From UBA3305 sp002373555 (lineage in GTDB: Bacteria > Bacillota > Clostridia > Lachnospirales > Lachnospiraceae): a stretch of 35,786 nucleotides of DNA. Positions 14,671 through 22,086 of the stretch are shown here, piece after piece. A program made the translations under genes and the position numbers. The stretch spans positions 1 to 35,786 of the forward strand of contig CAMOER010000024.1 in NCBI GenBank assembly GCA_946612455.1. The letters are read 5' to 3'. The notes below the pieces were generated by a model. That model made no database searches and had not been told where the DNA came from. It was given only the letters and a program-made list of their open reading frames with translations. Numbering within the stretch: position 1 is the first letter of the stretch; each line of letters opens with the position of its first letter.

Positions 14671-15093
14671 GAGAATCTGCGAAAGAATCTGATGACGATG
14701 CGCTCTTCACCAGAGGACGTGAAAAAATTACGAATGAGGGAGGGTGCGTGGGTTTTCAAGCATGTGTTTTGTAAACCGCTACCCCATTTTTGAGATGATT
14801 AAGAGGCTGCTGAAGACTATTTGGGCGTACACCGCTGATTTCTCCCGAACGAAACCCTTTTCCGGGGAAGAAGAATTCAATTCAAGTCGAAAAAAGGGTA
14901 GCGGCCGGAAGAAATGAAGCTCTCACGGAAGAACAAAAGATATCTGAAGCGATTGATGCCGGAATAAAGGGTAGCGGCTGGATGAAATGATGCTCTCACG
15001 GAAGAACCAGAAATATCTGAATCTGCAGAAGTCGAAAAAATGAATCTCGTCCAAAAAAAGGAATCGCGTCCGGAAAAAATGAATCGCGTCCGG
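14671..15093. other. Non-coding stretch with 73-nt-period duplication
   Basis: Two similar copies, 14893-14948 and 14966-15021, share AAAGGGTAGCGGC, CTCTCACGGAAGAAC and ATATCTGAA at a 73-nt period. Farther right GAATCGCGTCCGGAAAAAA occurs twice at a 20-nt period (from 15061), with a third degenerate copy before it. Three overlapping small frames on the plus strand (14795-14917, 14914-14967, 14987-15043) give Lys/Arg-rich peptides but have no ribosome sites. No function is assigned. Confidence 0.6.
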
Positions 15094-15137
15094 AAAAAAG
15101 GAAACGACCGCCGCCCTTTCGGGTGACGGTCGTTTCC
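15094..15137 (-). terminator. Rho-independent terminator of the dehydrogenase gene
   Basis: A long stem (GGAAACGACCG 15100-15110 with CGGTCGTTTCC 15127-15137, extended inward with few mismatches) is followed on the minus strand by six T. It lies about 27 nt past the stop of the dehydrogenase gene. Confidence 0.92.
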
Positions 15138-15163
15138 TACTTACAATATCAAAGCGGTGCTGC

Positions 15164-16237
15164 TCACGCGAGCTTCTCCGCCGCCTTCATGATCATTTCC
15201 TTCGTCAGCGGATAAGGATAATGCTCCACATCCTCGTCCGCCAGCAGGCGGTCCGTGACGGTTTCCAGCTGCTCCATTGTGATGCCGATCTCGCTGAAGG
15301 TGACCGGCAGGCCGATCCGCTTGTTGAAATCACGCAGCTTTTCATATTCTTCCTGATCGCCGTCGATCATCAGCTGCAGCAGACAGCCGAAGCCGACCAC
15401 AACGCCGTGGATATGTGTTTCATCAAATCCGGGCAGATCGCACAGCGCATAGAACAGCGCATGAGCGACGCCGCCGTTGTACAGCATGTTGTGCCGGCGG
15501 GTCACCAGCATCGACACCCAGCCGGTCGTGATGATGATCGTGAGCGCGCACTGTTCGAGTTCATAAGAAGCAATACCTGCGCGGTTATCCTCGATTGCCT
15601 TTTCTCCGAAATTCACCAGCGGTTCCATGCACATCCGGCTTAAGGTGACGCCCATCGCCAGAAAATGCTCGAGCGTCTCACCTCTTGCGGAAATGCTCAC
15701 CTCATAATATTTTGCATAGGTGTCGCCGATCCCCGCCCAGAGATATTCCCATGGCGCACGCGCAATGATATCAGTATCGATGAAAACATGCCCGGCCGAA
15801 TCGATGAAATGGACGAATTCACGGAATGAGCCGTCGGGGTTGTATATGATGGCAACCGATGAGGATGCCGCGCAGTTGGAGGCAATGGTTGGAAATGCGA
15901 AATAGGGCTTGTGCAGGTGCAGCGCGGCAAGCTTGGCTGTATCCGTAGCTTTTCCGCCGCCGACCGCGAAGATCATGTCCGCCGCCTGTACGGCGGGATT
16001 CTCTTCCAGCGCTGCCGCATTTTCATAAGTGGCTTCCGTGCCGTAAAGCAGAAAATCCGTGATGGTAAGAGGCGAGCCCGCAACGGCAGCCAGCAGCTTC
16101 TCTTTCGCTGCGGCCATGGCTTTCTGTCCGCCGATCACGACTGCTTTGGTTCCGTAACGGGCGCAGCGCACGGGCACCTCTTTATACGCATCCGGTCCCA
16201 CCGTATAGGACGGAATGATGATGGAATAGTTTGTCAT
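15164..16237 (-). CDS. Iron-containing alcohol dehydrogenase, glycerol dehydrogenase-like
   Basis: A 357-aa member of the iron-dependent alcohol dehydrogenase/GldA superfamily, an NAD(P)-dependent cytosolic oxidoreductase. The nucleotide-binding loop GGGKATDTAK is near residue 95. The metal ligands expected from glycerol dehydrogenases appear as Asp in GIGDTYAKYYE, His in GVAHALFYAL and His in HIHGVVVGFG. PTIASNCAASSSVAI is also typical of GldA-like enzymes. The substrate could be glycerol or another polyol or ketone; sequence does not decide. The ATG at 16237 is preferred over a TTG at 16261. It is a single-gene unit with a good promoter and terminator. Confidence 0.88.
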   Translation of the reverse strand: MTNYSIIIPSYTVGPDAYKEVPVRCARYGTKAVVIGGQKAMAAAKEKLLAAVAGSPLTITDFLLYGTEATYENAAALEENPAVQAADMIFAVGGGKATDTAKLAALHLHKPYFAFPTIASNCAASSSVAIIYNPDGSFREFVHFIDSAGHVFIDTDIIARAPWEYLWAGIGDTYAKYYEVSISARGETLEHFLAMGVTLSRMCMEPLVNFGEKAIEDNRAGIASYELEQCALTIIITTGWVSMLVTRRHNMLYNGGVAHALFYALCDLPGFDETHIHGVVVGFGCLLQLMIDGDQEEYEKLRDFNKRIGLPVTFSEIGITMEQLETVTDRLLADEDVEHYPYPLTKEMIMKAAEKLA

Positions 16238-16284
16238 AGTATCTGTAATCCCCCCGACCAATTCTGTCGCTTTATTGCTTTAGC

Positions 16285-16313
16285 ATGGTAATCTAATAAA
16301 GTGATTTTGTCAA
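16285..16313 (-). promoter_or_regulatory. Sigma-A promoter of the dehydrogenase gene
   Basis: On the minus strand a perfect TTGACA (16308-16313), a 17-nt spacer and TACCAT (16285-16290), about 48 nt before the ATG. Confidence 0.82.
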
Positions 16314-16326
16314 GGGGAAATTCCAT

Positions 16327-16359
16327 AAAAAATATGCCGCACCATGGAAAGTGCAGCAT
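16327..16359 (-). terminator. Second terminator downstream of tRNA-Lys
   Basis: A 9-bp stem with one mismatch (ATGCCGCAC 16334-16342, GTGCAGCAT 16351-16359) is followed on the minus strand by A and six T. It sits behind the terminator at 16404-16431 and just before the dehydrogenase promoter, giving tandem insulation. Confidence 0.65.
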
Positions 16360-16403
16360 ATAATGTCGTTTTTTTTTGAGAATTTTGAAACTTTTTCAGA
16401 AGC

Positions 16404-16431
16404 AAAAAATCCCGGAACAACCGTTCCGGGA
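16404..16431 (-). terminator. Terminator of tRNA-Lys
   Basis: A perfect 9-bp stem (TCCCGGAAC/GTTCCGGGA) is followed on the minus strand by six T. It begins 11 nt past the tRNA 3' end. Confidence 0.9.
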
Positions 16432-16441
16432 AAATAAAAAA

Positions 16442-16514
16442 TGCGCCCTCAGGGGTTCGAACCCTGGACACCCTGATTAAGAGTCAGGTGCTCTGCCAGC
16501 TGAGCTAAGGGCGC
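16442..16514 (-). tRNA. tRNA-Lys (anticodon CTT)
   Basis: A 73-nt cloverleaf with acceptor GCGCCCT/AGGGCGC, anticodon stem CCTGA/TCAGG around the loop CTCTTAA, T arm CAGGG-TTCGAAC-CCCTG and discriminator A. No CCA is encoded; the terminator follows directly. Confidence 0.97.
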
Positions 16515-16519
16515 AATGA

Positions 16520-16541
16520 TCGCCCGGTTTTTACCGGGCGA
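16520..16541. other. Perfect 9-bp hairpin between trxA and tRNA-Lys
   Basis: TCGCCCGGT and ACCGGGCGA are separated by TTTT. On the transcribed (minus) strand there is no U tract behind the stem. It could be a weak terminator for trxA or a processing structure just before the tRNA. Confidence 0.6.
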
Positions 16542-16646
16542 ATGATAGTATACTGCATCCGTATATAAAATGCAAGCGTTTTTTTCGTCAAATCGCAACG
16601 AATTTTATCACCGATCCACGCTTTCAGGCAAAAGCTGTCATCCGCA

Positions 16647-16964
16647 TTACAGAACGGACTTGATAATATCCTCCAGCGCGTCCTCTCCGCCTGCGCCGAG
16701 AAGGGAATTCGCGACCTCCCCGTTCTTGAAAACGGCCATGTAGGGGATGGAACGGACACGGTATGCTCTGGCGGTCTCCATGTTGTCATCTACATTGAGC
16801 TTGCCGACAACGAGCTGACCGGCATACTTCTCGGACATCTTCTCGACGACCGGCCCCATCATCTTGCAGGGACCGCACCAGTCCGCGTAGAAGTCCACCA
16901 GAACGGGCTTGTCGGACTTTAAGACTTTCTCTTCGAAATTGGCATCGGTAATGATCTCTACCAT
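16647..16964 (-). CDS. trxA: Thioredoxin
   Basis: A 105-aa thioredoxin of standard length that reduces protein disulfides in the cytosol with thioredoxin reductase. The active site WCGPC lies at residues 29-33 (DFYADWCGPCKMMGP), the cis-proline is in SIPYM near 74, and FKNGE and the final helix are in place. AAGGAGG lies eight bases before ATG, and TATAAT (16998-17003, minus strand) about 30 nt upstream is the likely -10 box. It is therefore probably transcribed on its own, perhaps reading on into tRNA-Lys. Confidence 0.97.
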   Translation of the reverse strand: MVEIITDANFEEKVLKSDKPVLVDFYADWCGPCKMMGPVVEKMSEKYAGQLVVGKLNVDDNMETARAYRVRSIPYMAVFKNGEVANSLLGAGGEDALEDIIKSVL

Positions 16965-17035
16965 GGGATTATCCTCCTTGTATATTTGTTTTCATTTATT
17001 ATACATAAAATCTGCAGAATGAAAAGCACAAACGC

Positions 17036-17674
17036 TTACGGCTTCACCGCGATCAGCTTCATCACCGGCTTTCCCTGCGCGCTGAATTTCGCTTCGTATT
17101 CGGTCATGATATTGCCGGCCAGATCCGGCTCGTGATGCAGGTCTCTGGTCACATAGATCAGCTCCCAGCCGCGCTCCGAGAAGGATTCCAGCGAAAAATC
17201 AAAGAGCGGCACATTGTCCGTCTTCATCTCGACCATGCCCTTCTCCTTCAGGACCTGTTCGTATTTCGCAAGGAACACTGTGGAGGAGAGCCGGCGCTTC
17301 CAGTGCCGGTCTTTCGGCCAGGGATCCGAGAAATTCAGATAGATCCGGTCGATCTCGCCTTCCGCGAACATGTCTGTAAGCTCTGCCGCATCCGCGCAGA
17401 CCAGCGCGAGGTTCGGCAGCTGATGCGCTTCCTGTTTCTGGACCGCACGCTTGAGGACGCTTGAGTATTTCTCCATCCCGATAAAACTGATCTCCGGATG
17501 CGCTTCGCTCATGCCGATGATGAACTGTCCCTTGCCCATGCCGATCTCCAGCCGGACGGGATGATCGTTCCCGAACAGTTCCTTCCATCTTCCCTTATGC
17601 TCCTGCGGATCCGGTGTCGCATACGGGCTGTTCGCTATATATTCTGCCGCTCCGGGCACATTCTTTAATCTCAT
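17036..17674 (-). CDS. trmB: tRNA (guanine-N7-)-methyltransferase
   Basis: A 212-aa TrmB, which methylates G46 in the variable loop of tRNAs using S-adenosylmethionine. The SAM-binding motif LEIGMGKGQFI lies near 42-52, and the diagnostic LNFSDPWPKDRHWKRR near 113-128 carries the catalytic Asp and substrate-contacting residues. VEMKTDN and MTEYEAKF are typical C-terminal motifs. Full length, no damage. The ribosome site is weak (AAGGAAAG, 13 nt away). It lies 61 nt downstream of the zinc-ribbon protein gene, separated by a GC-rich hairpin. Confidence 0.96.
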   Translation of the reverse strand: MRLKNVPGAAEYIANSPYATPDPQEHKGRWKELFGNDHPVRLEIGMGKGQFIIGMSEAHPEISFIGMEKYSSVLKRAVQKQEAHQLPNLALVCADAAELTDMFAEGEIDRIYLNFSDPWPKDRHWKRRLSSTVFLAKYEQVLKEKGMVEMKTDNVPLFDFSLESFSERGWELIYVTRDLHHEPDLAGNIMTEYEAKFSAQGKPVMKLIAVKP

Positions 17675-17711
17675 GCGTGCAAATCTTTCCTTTTATTTCT
17701 GTTATCAGCAA

Positions 17712-17729
17712 GACCCCCTTGCGGGGGTC
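17712..17729 (-). terminator. Hairpin between the zinc-ribbon gene and trmB
   Basis: A perfect 7-bp stem (GACCCCC/GGGGGTC, loop TTGC on the plus strand) begins 6 nt after the stop of the upstream gene. Only TT follows on the minus strand, so termination may be partial and trmB could receive read-through. Confidence 0.6.
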
Positions 17730-17735
17730 CTGAAA

Positions 17736-18911
17736 TTATTCTTTGTCTCTGATCTTCTTGATGTTCGCGATCTCGTACTTGTTGAGGCTGCCTGTATCGA
17801 AATCGTCTACATTGATCTTCGGCGTGTACCAGCTCTTGCCTTCGAAATATTTCTGCAGGCTCTTGTCCTTGAAGATGCAGCCGTGGCGGGCGTAGATCTC
17901 GTTTCTGGCAAGACGCAGATCGCTGCTGCTCATGCCGTCCAGATCATCGTCGTCGAGATATTTCTTGCTGCTCTTGGCAATCACAGAGGAATCATCGCTG
18001 CCGGCCTTGTAATTGCTGGTGTCCTTGGTGGTCTCCTTGGCTTTCTTGCTTTCCTCTGCCTTCTTGCTCTCCTCGGCCTTCCTACTCTCTTCCGCCTTCG
18101 AAGCCTCCTCGGAATGGCGCTTTGCGACTTCTTCCCTCGAGCCTACGACATAACCGGAATAGACATACGCGACCTGGCCGTTGTAAGCGATCTTGTACCA
18201 GTTTCCGGAATCATCCAGTACCTGGATCGGATCGCCGTCGGTGATCTGGCCGATGACATTCGAGCTGTTGCCGGCGCCGTCACGAACGTTCAGATACGTG
18301 GTGACATACATGGTCTTCGCATTGCTGGTATCGACAGCCGTAGTCGTCGGCTGGGTGCTGCTTTCCATCGTGCTGGTCTCGGTCTGGCTCTCGGTCGCGG
18401 TCTCGCTCTCGGATTCCGCAGCAGTTGTCTGGATCTCGGGGACTGTCTCGGTCTGGGATTCCAGCGTATCGGCTGCACCGGTGCCGGTCTCGGCATCCGC
18501 GGATTCATTGTTCCCGGAAAGATTGCCGGAGATGCTTCCCTGTTCTCCGCCGGAACCGTTTCCGCCGCTCCGGAACATCCTTGTTCCGGCATAGATGCCG
18601 GCTGCGATCAGCAGCAGGATCAGAAGGATGACCACGGGGATCATCTTTCTGGAATTCGAACGGCGTCTCTCAAGCTGCTTCTGATAGGATTCGCGGCGTC
18701 TCGCCATCTCTTCCTCTCTGGCAGCGTTTCTTTCATACTCCTCGTCTTCTCTGGCAGCTTCTTCCTGCTCTCTCTCTTCGGCTTCGTCATCCCAGTCCCT
18801 GAAGCTTTCGGGATCGGGCTTCGCAAGCTTGACGCCGCATTCGGGGCAGAATGAAGCGAGCGCGGGGATCTCCCGTCCGCAGGCGGGGCAGATCTTGATC
18901 TTTGTGGCCAT
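17736..18911 (-). CDS. Membrane protein: zinc ribbon - TM - SH3b - YARHG
   Basis: A 391-aa protein with four parts. The N-terminal zinc ribbon has CPAC (8-11) and CPEC (22-25). A charged coiled coil follows (about 40-88). One membrane helix lies at about 90-110 (PVVILLILLLIAAGIYAG). A Ser/Thr/Glu-rich wall-spanning linker follows (about 115-195). A bacterial SH3 domain (YLNVRDGAGNSSNVIGQI to VYSGYVVG, about 200-255) is joined through a Glu/Lys repeat to a YARHG domain (NEIYARHGCIFKDKSLQKYF, about 330-390). The topology is thus zinc ribbon inside, SH3b and YARHG outside, binding the cell wall. A signalling or wall-sensing role is inferred. Confidence 0.85.
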   Translation of the reverse strand: MATKIKICPACGREIPALASFCPECGVKLAKPDPESFRDWDDEAEEREQEEAAREDEEYERNAAREEEMARRRESYQKQLERRRSNSRKMIPVVILLILLLIAAGIYAGTRMFRSGGNGSGGEQGSISGNLSGNNESADAETGTGAADTLESQTETVPEIQTTAAESESETATESQTETSTMESSTQPTTTAVDTSNAKTMYVTTYLNVRDGAGNSSNVIGQITDGDPIQVLDDSGNWYKIAYNGQVAYVYSGYVVGSREEVAKRHSEEASKAEESRKAEESKKAEESKKAKETTKDTSNYKAGSDDSSVIAKSSKKYLDDDDLDGMSSSDLRLARNEIYARHGCIFKDKSLQKYFEGKSWYTPKINVDDFDTGSLNKYEIANIKKIRDKE

Positions 18912-19031
18912 AGTTTTACCTCCCTTTTTATTGCATAGAAAGATTCTATTTTCTCATTTTTCGTCGGGGAATAAGATCATCATGATAGGCGCATGCAAGC
19001 ATGGCATATCATGATAAACGATTACTCTGTT

Positions 19032-19060
19032 ATTATAATGTTACAAATTTGTTACGTCAA
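19032..19060 (-). promoter_or_regulatory. Promoter with dyad in the spacer (zinc-ribbon gene)
   Basis: On the minus strand TTGACG (19055-19060), 17 nt, and a perfect TATAAT (19032-19037), giving a 5' UTR of about 115 nt. The spacer holds a near-perfect 16-bp dyad (GTTACAAATTTGTTAC, 19040-19055) with a 10-bp perfect core, a good candidate operator. Confidence 0.82.
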
Positions 19061-19078
19061 GGTATTGGAACAAAATAC

Positions 19079-21541
19079 TCATTTTACTGTCACCTTCAGG
19101 GCTGTAGACACTCCATTATTCGCGATCACATAGATTTTGCACTTTCCGGAGCCCTTCGCGATAATCTTCCCGGATTTCGATACGGCCGCAACCGCACGAT
19201 CCGATGTCAGAAACCGGAATTTCTTCGCATGCGCAATCAGCTTTCGATCCGACATGGTCTTCTTTATCTTTGCGCCTTTGATCTTATAGGTATCCCCTGT
19301 CCGCAGCGTTACCTTCTTCTTTTTCAGCGTCACGGATTTCGGATTGCAGTAACAGGCATTGCTGTTTCCGGTCAGCGCATGCAGCGAAAAGCTTTCGGAA
19401 ATATACTGCTTCTTTCCGCCGATCTTCCGGTAAGCCTTTATAACGGCTTTATAGGAATGATTCTTCATCAGACCGGAAACCGTAAAGCTCGTCTTTCCGG
19501 TTTTCATGATCGTCCTGATCCGCCTGTATCCCTTCTTCGAATCACCGGATTTACAGCCGGCAAACCAGATCTCATAACCATCCGCGTGCGGTGCTTTCAC
19601 CCAGGTGAGCTTCAGTTTCGTTTTCTTTACGGCCGTCATTTTCGCGAGCAGTACCGCAGACGCAGCTGCCGCAGTCTGTTCTTTTTCTGCCGGTGCAGAT
19701 GTCTCCTGCAGCTGCTTCTTATCGGTCGCTGCACTGTTTATCAGCCGTTCCTTCTCCTCCGCTGTGGTCTTTTTCTTCTGATCTGTCTTTACCGGCCCCG
19801 CTGTCTGTACGGAAGCCTCTTCTGTCTCCTGCAGATCTTCCCTGCCCGTCTGTGCCGGCTCTTCTTTCTCTTCATTCTGTACCGGATCCGATGACTGCGG
19901 CACCTCCGGGGCTTCCGGTGTTTCCTTCGGCGCAGGCGGAATCGCAGTGATGGACAGTTCCCCTGCAGCCGGTGCAGAGTACAGCACATAATTTACAGAC
20001 CGCTTCGTGACTGCACTGCATGCCGTCATCCCGCCGCGTTTTGCTTCAATCGTGGTCCCGGATACATACCTTTCCGTTGCGATCACATAGTTCTGCTCGT
20101 CTCCAAAACAGTCTGCGGAGGCAATACCGTCCACGCCGGGTGTTCCGGCGGCCAGCACTTCTGCGCCGGAAATAAACAGCTTCCTGCCGGCATCCAGCGG
20201 CGAATCCATACCGCCTTTCATCTGGCTCAGCACGATCAGCTTCCCGCCGAGCAGGTTCAGATCACCGTTCGAATCGATCCCGTCGCCGCGGCTGTTGATA
20301 AAAATATCCCCGCCGAGGATCCGCACTTCATTGTCGCCGGTAATGCTGCCGTCTCCTGCAGCCGCATTCATGCCGTCATCTTCCGCGGTCACTGAATATT
20401 TCCCGCTGTAAACATACAGTGTCGAAGCATCCATGCCTTCCAGCGAATTGCGGATGCTGATTTCCGGGCTGCCGGCGCCGTCTCTTCCAAGCGTCATCGT
20501 ACCGTCTGCATGGATTCCGTCATCACCGGTATCGATCGTAAATGTTCCGCCGGTGATCTGTACGTCGCTGTCGGAATGGACCGCGTCATCCGCGCAGTCC
20601 AGGGTAAAGGATCCGCCGTCTATCATCAGTGCACATTTCGTCTCCCGGTCGCCGGAAGCCTTCAGGCCTTTGCAGCTCATCGTTTCAGAGTCAAAGACCC
20701 TCGTATAGAACCCGATCCTGCCGTATCGTTTTCGCTGCAGCTTTGTCCCTCTGCTTCTGTATCCGTCGAACGTCTTCAGATCAAATGTGCCGGCATGGAT
20801 CGCAACGGTCTCCGCCTGAACCCCATCACCGTCCGCCCGAATCTGAAACGTTCCTCCCAGGACGGTAACGGATCCCTCCGAAACCGTGTCGTCACTGTCC
20901 GGTGAAGCTTTGATTGCATCACCGCCGGTATGAATGATATACTTACCGGAATAGAATACCAGTTTTCCGTCCGCGGTGATCCCGTTATTATCCGCATAGA
21001 CTTTGATTTCCGCATCCGCTTCCGGCCGGAATGCTATGGATGTACCCGATCCGCCTTTGATCCCGTTCTTTGCTGTCCCCCGCAGTTCCAGCCTGCCGCT
21101 TCCGCGAAACTCCGCCTCCGCGCCGGCTTTCAGCCGAATGCAGGCCCCTTCTGCAGCAGGAGCGTCTGCCGGCACATTGTCGGACAGGACTACGCTCCCC
21201 TCCGTGACAATGGTGACCCCGGACGCCTTTCCAAGCACGACCGGCGCTGTTGTTTCCGACGCCAGCGACAGATCCCGGAGTTCCAGCCGTACATCCCGCA
21301 CGCCTTTTTCTACGACGATACTGCCGTTCGCACAGCTGCCGGTGATCTCATAGGCACCCGGCGCCATGATCGTAAGCGCGGTGCCTGTGATGCTGTATCC
21401 CGCGCCTGCTCCGTACTCCGTGATTCCTGTTTCAGAAAACGTCAGCAGCTGTCCGGCGGCCTCTGCCGGGATATCCGGCCCCAGCAGCAGTACGGCTGCC
21501 AGGACCGTCATGATGAGACATTTTCCGATAGATTGATTCAT
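19079..21541 (-). CDS. Secreted beta-helix carbohydrate-binding protein (DUF4353-like)
   Basis: An 820-aa exported protein. Residues 1-28 form a signal peptide (cleavage near AEA). Residues about 35-510 are a right-handed beta-helix rich in GG-T and DGDGI/DDGI/GDG turns, matching the carbohydrate-binding DUF4353 family of which Cthe_2159 binds acidic polysaccharide. A Glu/Gln/Pro-rich linker (about 525-625) leads to a fibronectin-III-like domain (TKLKLTWVKAPHADGYEIWF) and an Ig-like BIG2 domain at the end (FLTSDRAVAAVSKSGKIIAK). It has no sortase motif. It probably binds plant or mucus polysaccharide at the cell surface. GGGAG lies eight bases before ATG. Confidence 0.85.
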   Translation of the reverse strand: MNQSIGKCLIMTVLAAVLLLGPDIPAEAAGQLLTFSETGITEYGAGAGYSITGTALTIMAPGAYEITGSCANGSIVVEKGVRDVRLELRDLSLASETTAPVVLGKASGVTIVTEGSVVLSDNVPADAPAAEGACIRLKAGAEAEFRGSGRLELRGTAKNGIKGGSGTSIAFRPEADAEIKVYADNNGITADGKLVFYSGKYIIHTGGDAIKASPDSDDTVSEGSVTVLGGTFQIRADGDGVQAETVAIHAGTFDLKTFDGYRSRGTKLQRKRYGRIGFYTRVFDSETMSCKGLKASGDRETKCALMIDGGSFTLDCADDAVHSDSDVQITGGTFTIDTGDDGIHADGTMTLGRDGAGSPEISIRNSLEGMDASTLYVYSGKYSVTAEDDGMNAAAGDGSITGDNEVRILGGDIFINSRGDGIDSNGDLNLLGGKLIVLSQMKGGMDSPLDAGRKLFISGAEVLAAGTPGVDGIASADCFGDEQNYVIATERYVSGTTIEAKRGGMTACSAVTKRSVNYVLYSAPAAGELSITAIPPAPKETPEAPEVPQSSDPVQNEEKEEPAQTGREDLQETEEASVQTAGPVKTDQKKKTTAEEKERLINSAATDKKQLQETSAPAEKEQTAAAASAVLLAKMTAVKKTKLKLTWVKAPHADGYEIWFAGCKSGDSKKGYRRIRTIMKTGKTSFTVSGLMKNHSYKAVIKAYRKIGGKKQYISESFSLHALTGNSNACYCNPKSVTLKKKKVTLRTGDTYKIKGAKIKKTMSDRKLIAHAKKFRFLTSDRAVAAVSKSGKIIAKGSGKCKIYVIANNGVSTALKVTVK

Positions 21542-21556
21542 TCTTACCGCTCCCTG

Positions 21557-21574
21557 TGCGGATCATGATCCGCA
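21557..21574. promoter_or_regulatory. Perfect 18-bp palindrome upstream of the beta-helix gene
   Basis: TGCGGATCATGATCCGCA is fully symmetric and lies 16-33 nt before the start codon of the beta-helix protein gene, in its leader. It could be a repressor site or an RNA hairpin close to the ribosome site. Confidence 0.6.
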
Positions 21575-21628
21575 ATATTTGATTTCCCTGTTTTTCCGAA
21601 AATCCGGCGAAAAAACAGGATCTTGTTA

Positions 21629-21657
21629 TTGACATTCTCCCTTAAATCCAGTATCAT
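21629..21657 (+). promoter_or_regulatory. Promoter of rpsT
   Basis: A perfect TTGACA (21629-21634), a 17-nt spacer and TATCAT (21652-21657), leaving a 5' UTR of roughly 88 nt before rpsT. Confidence 0.88.
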
Positions 21658-21751
21658 TATATGGCTTGTTTACAGAGATCGTCCGTGTCCGGTTTTCCTG
21701 TATACAGATGACTATAGTAATAGATCAAAGATTTTTTGGGAGGTACGAAAA

Positions 21752-22015
21752 GTGGCGAACATCAAATCGGCAAAGAAGAGAGTTCTGGTAGCAGCAAAGC
21801 GCGCGGACAGAAACAAAGCTGCCCGTTCCAAAGTGAAGACCTACATCAAGAAGGTCGAAGCTGCGATTGCCAGCGGTGACAAGGAAGCTGCAAAGGCTGC
21901 TCTGATCGCAGCGACTTCCGTGATCGATACCGCTACAAGCAAGGGCATCTATCATAAGAACACTTCTTCCCGTAAAGTATCGCGTATGGCCAAGGCCGTC
22001 AACGCAATGGACTGA
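21752..22015 (+). CDS. rpsT: 30S ribosomal protein S20
   Basis: An 87-aa S20 protein that binds 16S rRNA in the small subunit. It starts at GTG (21752), read ANIKSAKKRVLVAAKRADRN, with GGGAGGT seven bases upstream; a longer frame upstream is not needed. The all-helical, Lys/Ala-rich sequence and the ending NTSSRKVSRMAKAVNAMD are typical. Strong promoter and terminator bracket it as a single-gene unit. It is convergent with holA, a common arrangement in Firmicutes. Confidence 0.97.
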   Translation: MANIKSAKKRVLVAAKRADRNKAARSKVKTYIKKVEAAIASGDKEAAKAALIAATSVIDTATSKGIYHKNTSSRKVSRMAKAVNAMD

Positions 22016-22039
22016 TGCAGAAGAATATCGATTTATAAT

Positions 22040-22076
22040 AAAACCTCCGCAACCGTCATGCGGAGGTTTTATTTTT
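22040..22076 (+). terminator. Bidirectional terminator between rpsT and holA
   Basis: A perfect 12-bp stem (AAAACCTCCGCA/TGCGGAGGTTTT, 22040-22051 and 22059-22070) is followed by ATTTTT on the plus strand. It should stop rpsT and, from the other side, the holA operon. Confidence 0.93.
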
Positions 22077-22086
22077 CCTCCGGATC

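Noticed and set aside
14795..15043. Three small basic peptides on the plus strand
   Set aside because: No ribosome sites and no similarity; kept only as part of the repeat finding, not as genes.
17673..18854. Plus-strand frame of 393 aa, hydrophobic and repetitive
   Set aside because: Antisense to the zinc-ribbon/YARHG gene; the apparent hydrophobic repeats mirror its Glu/Ser-rich linker.
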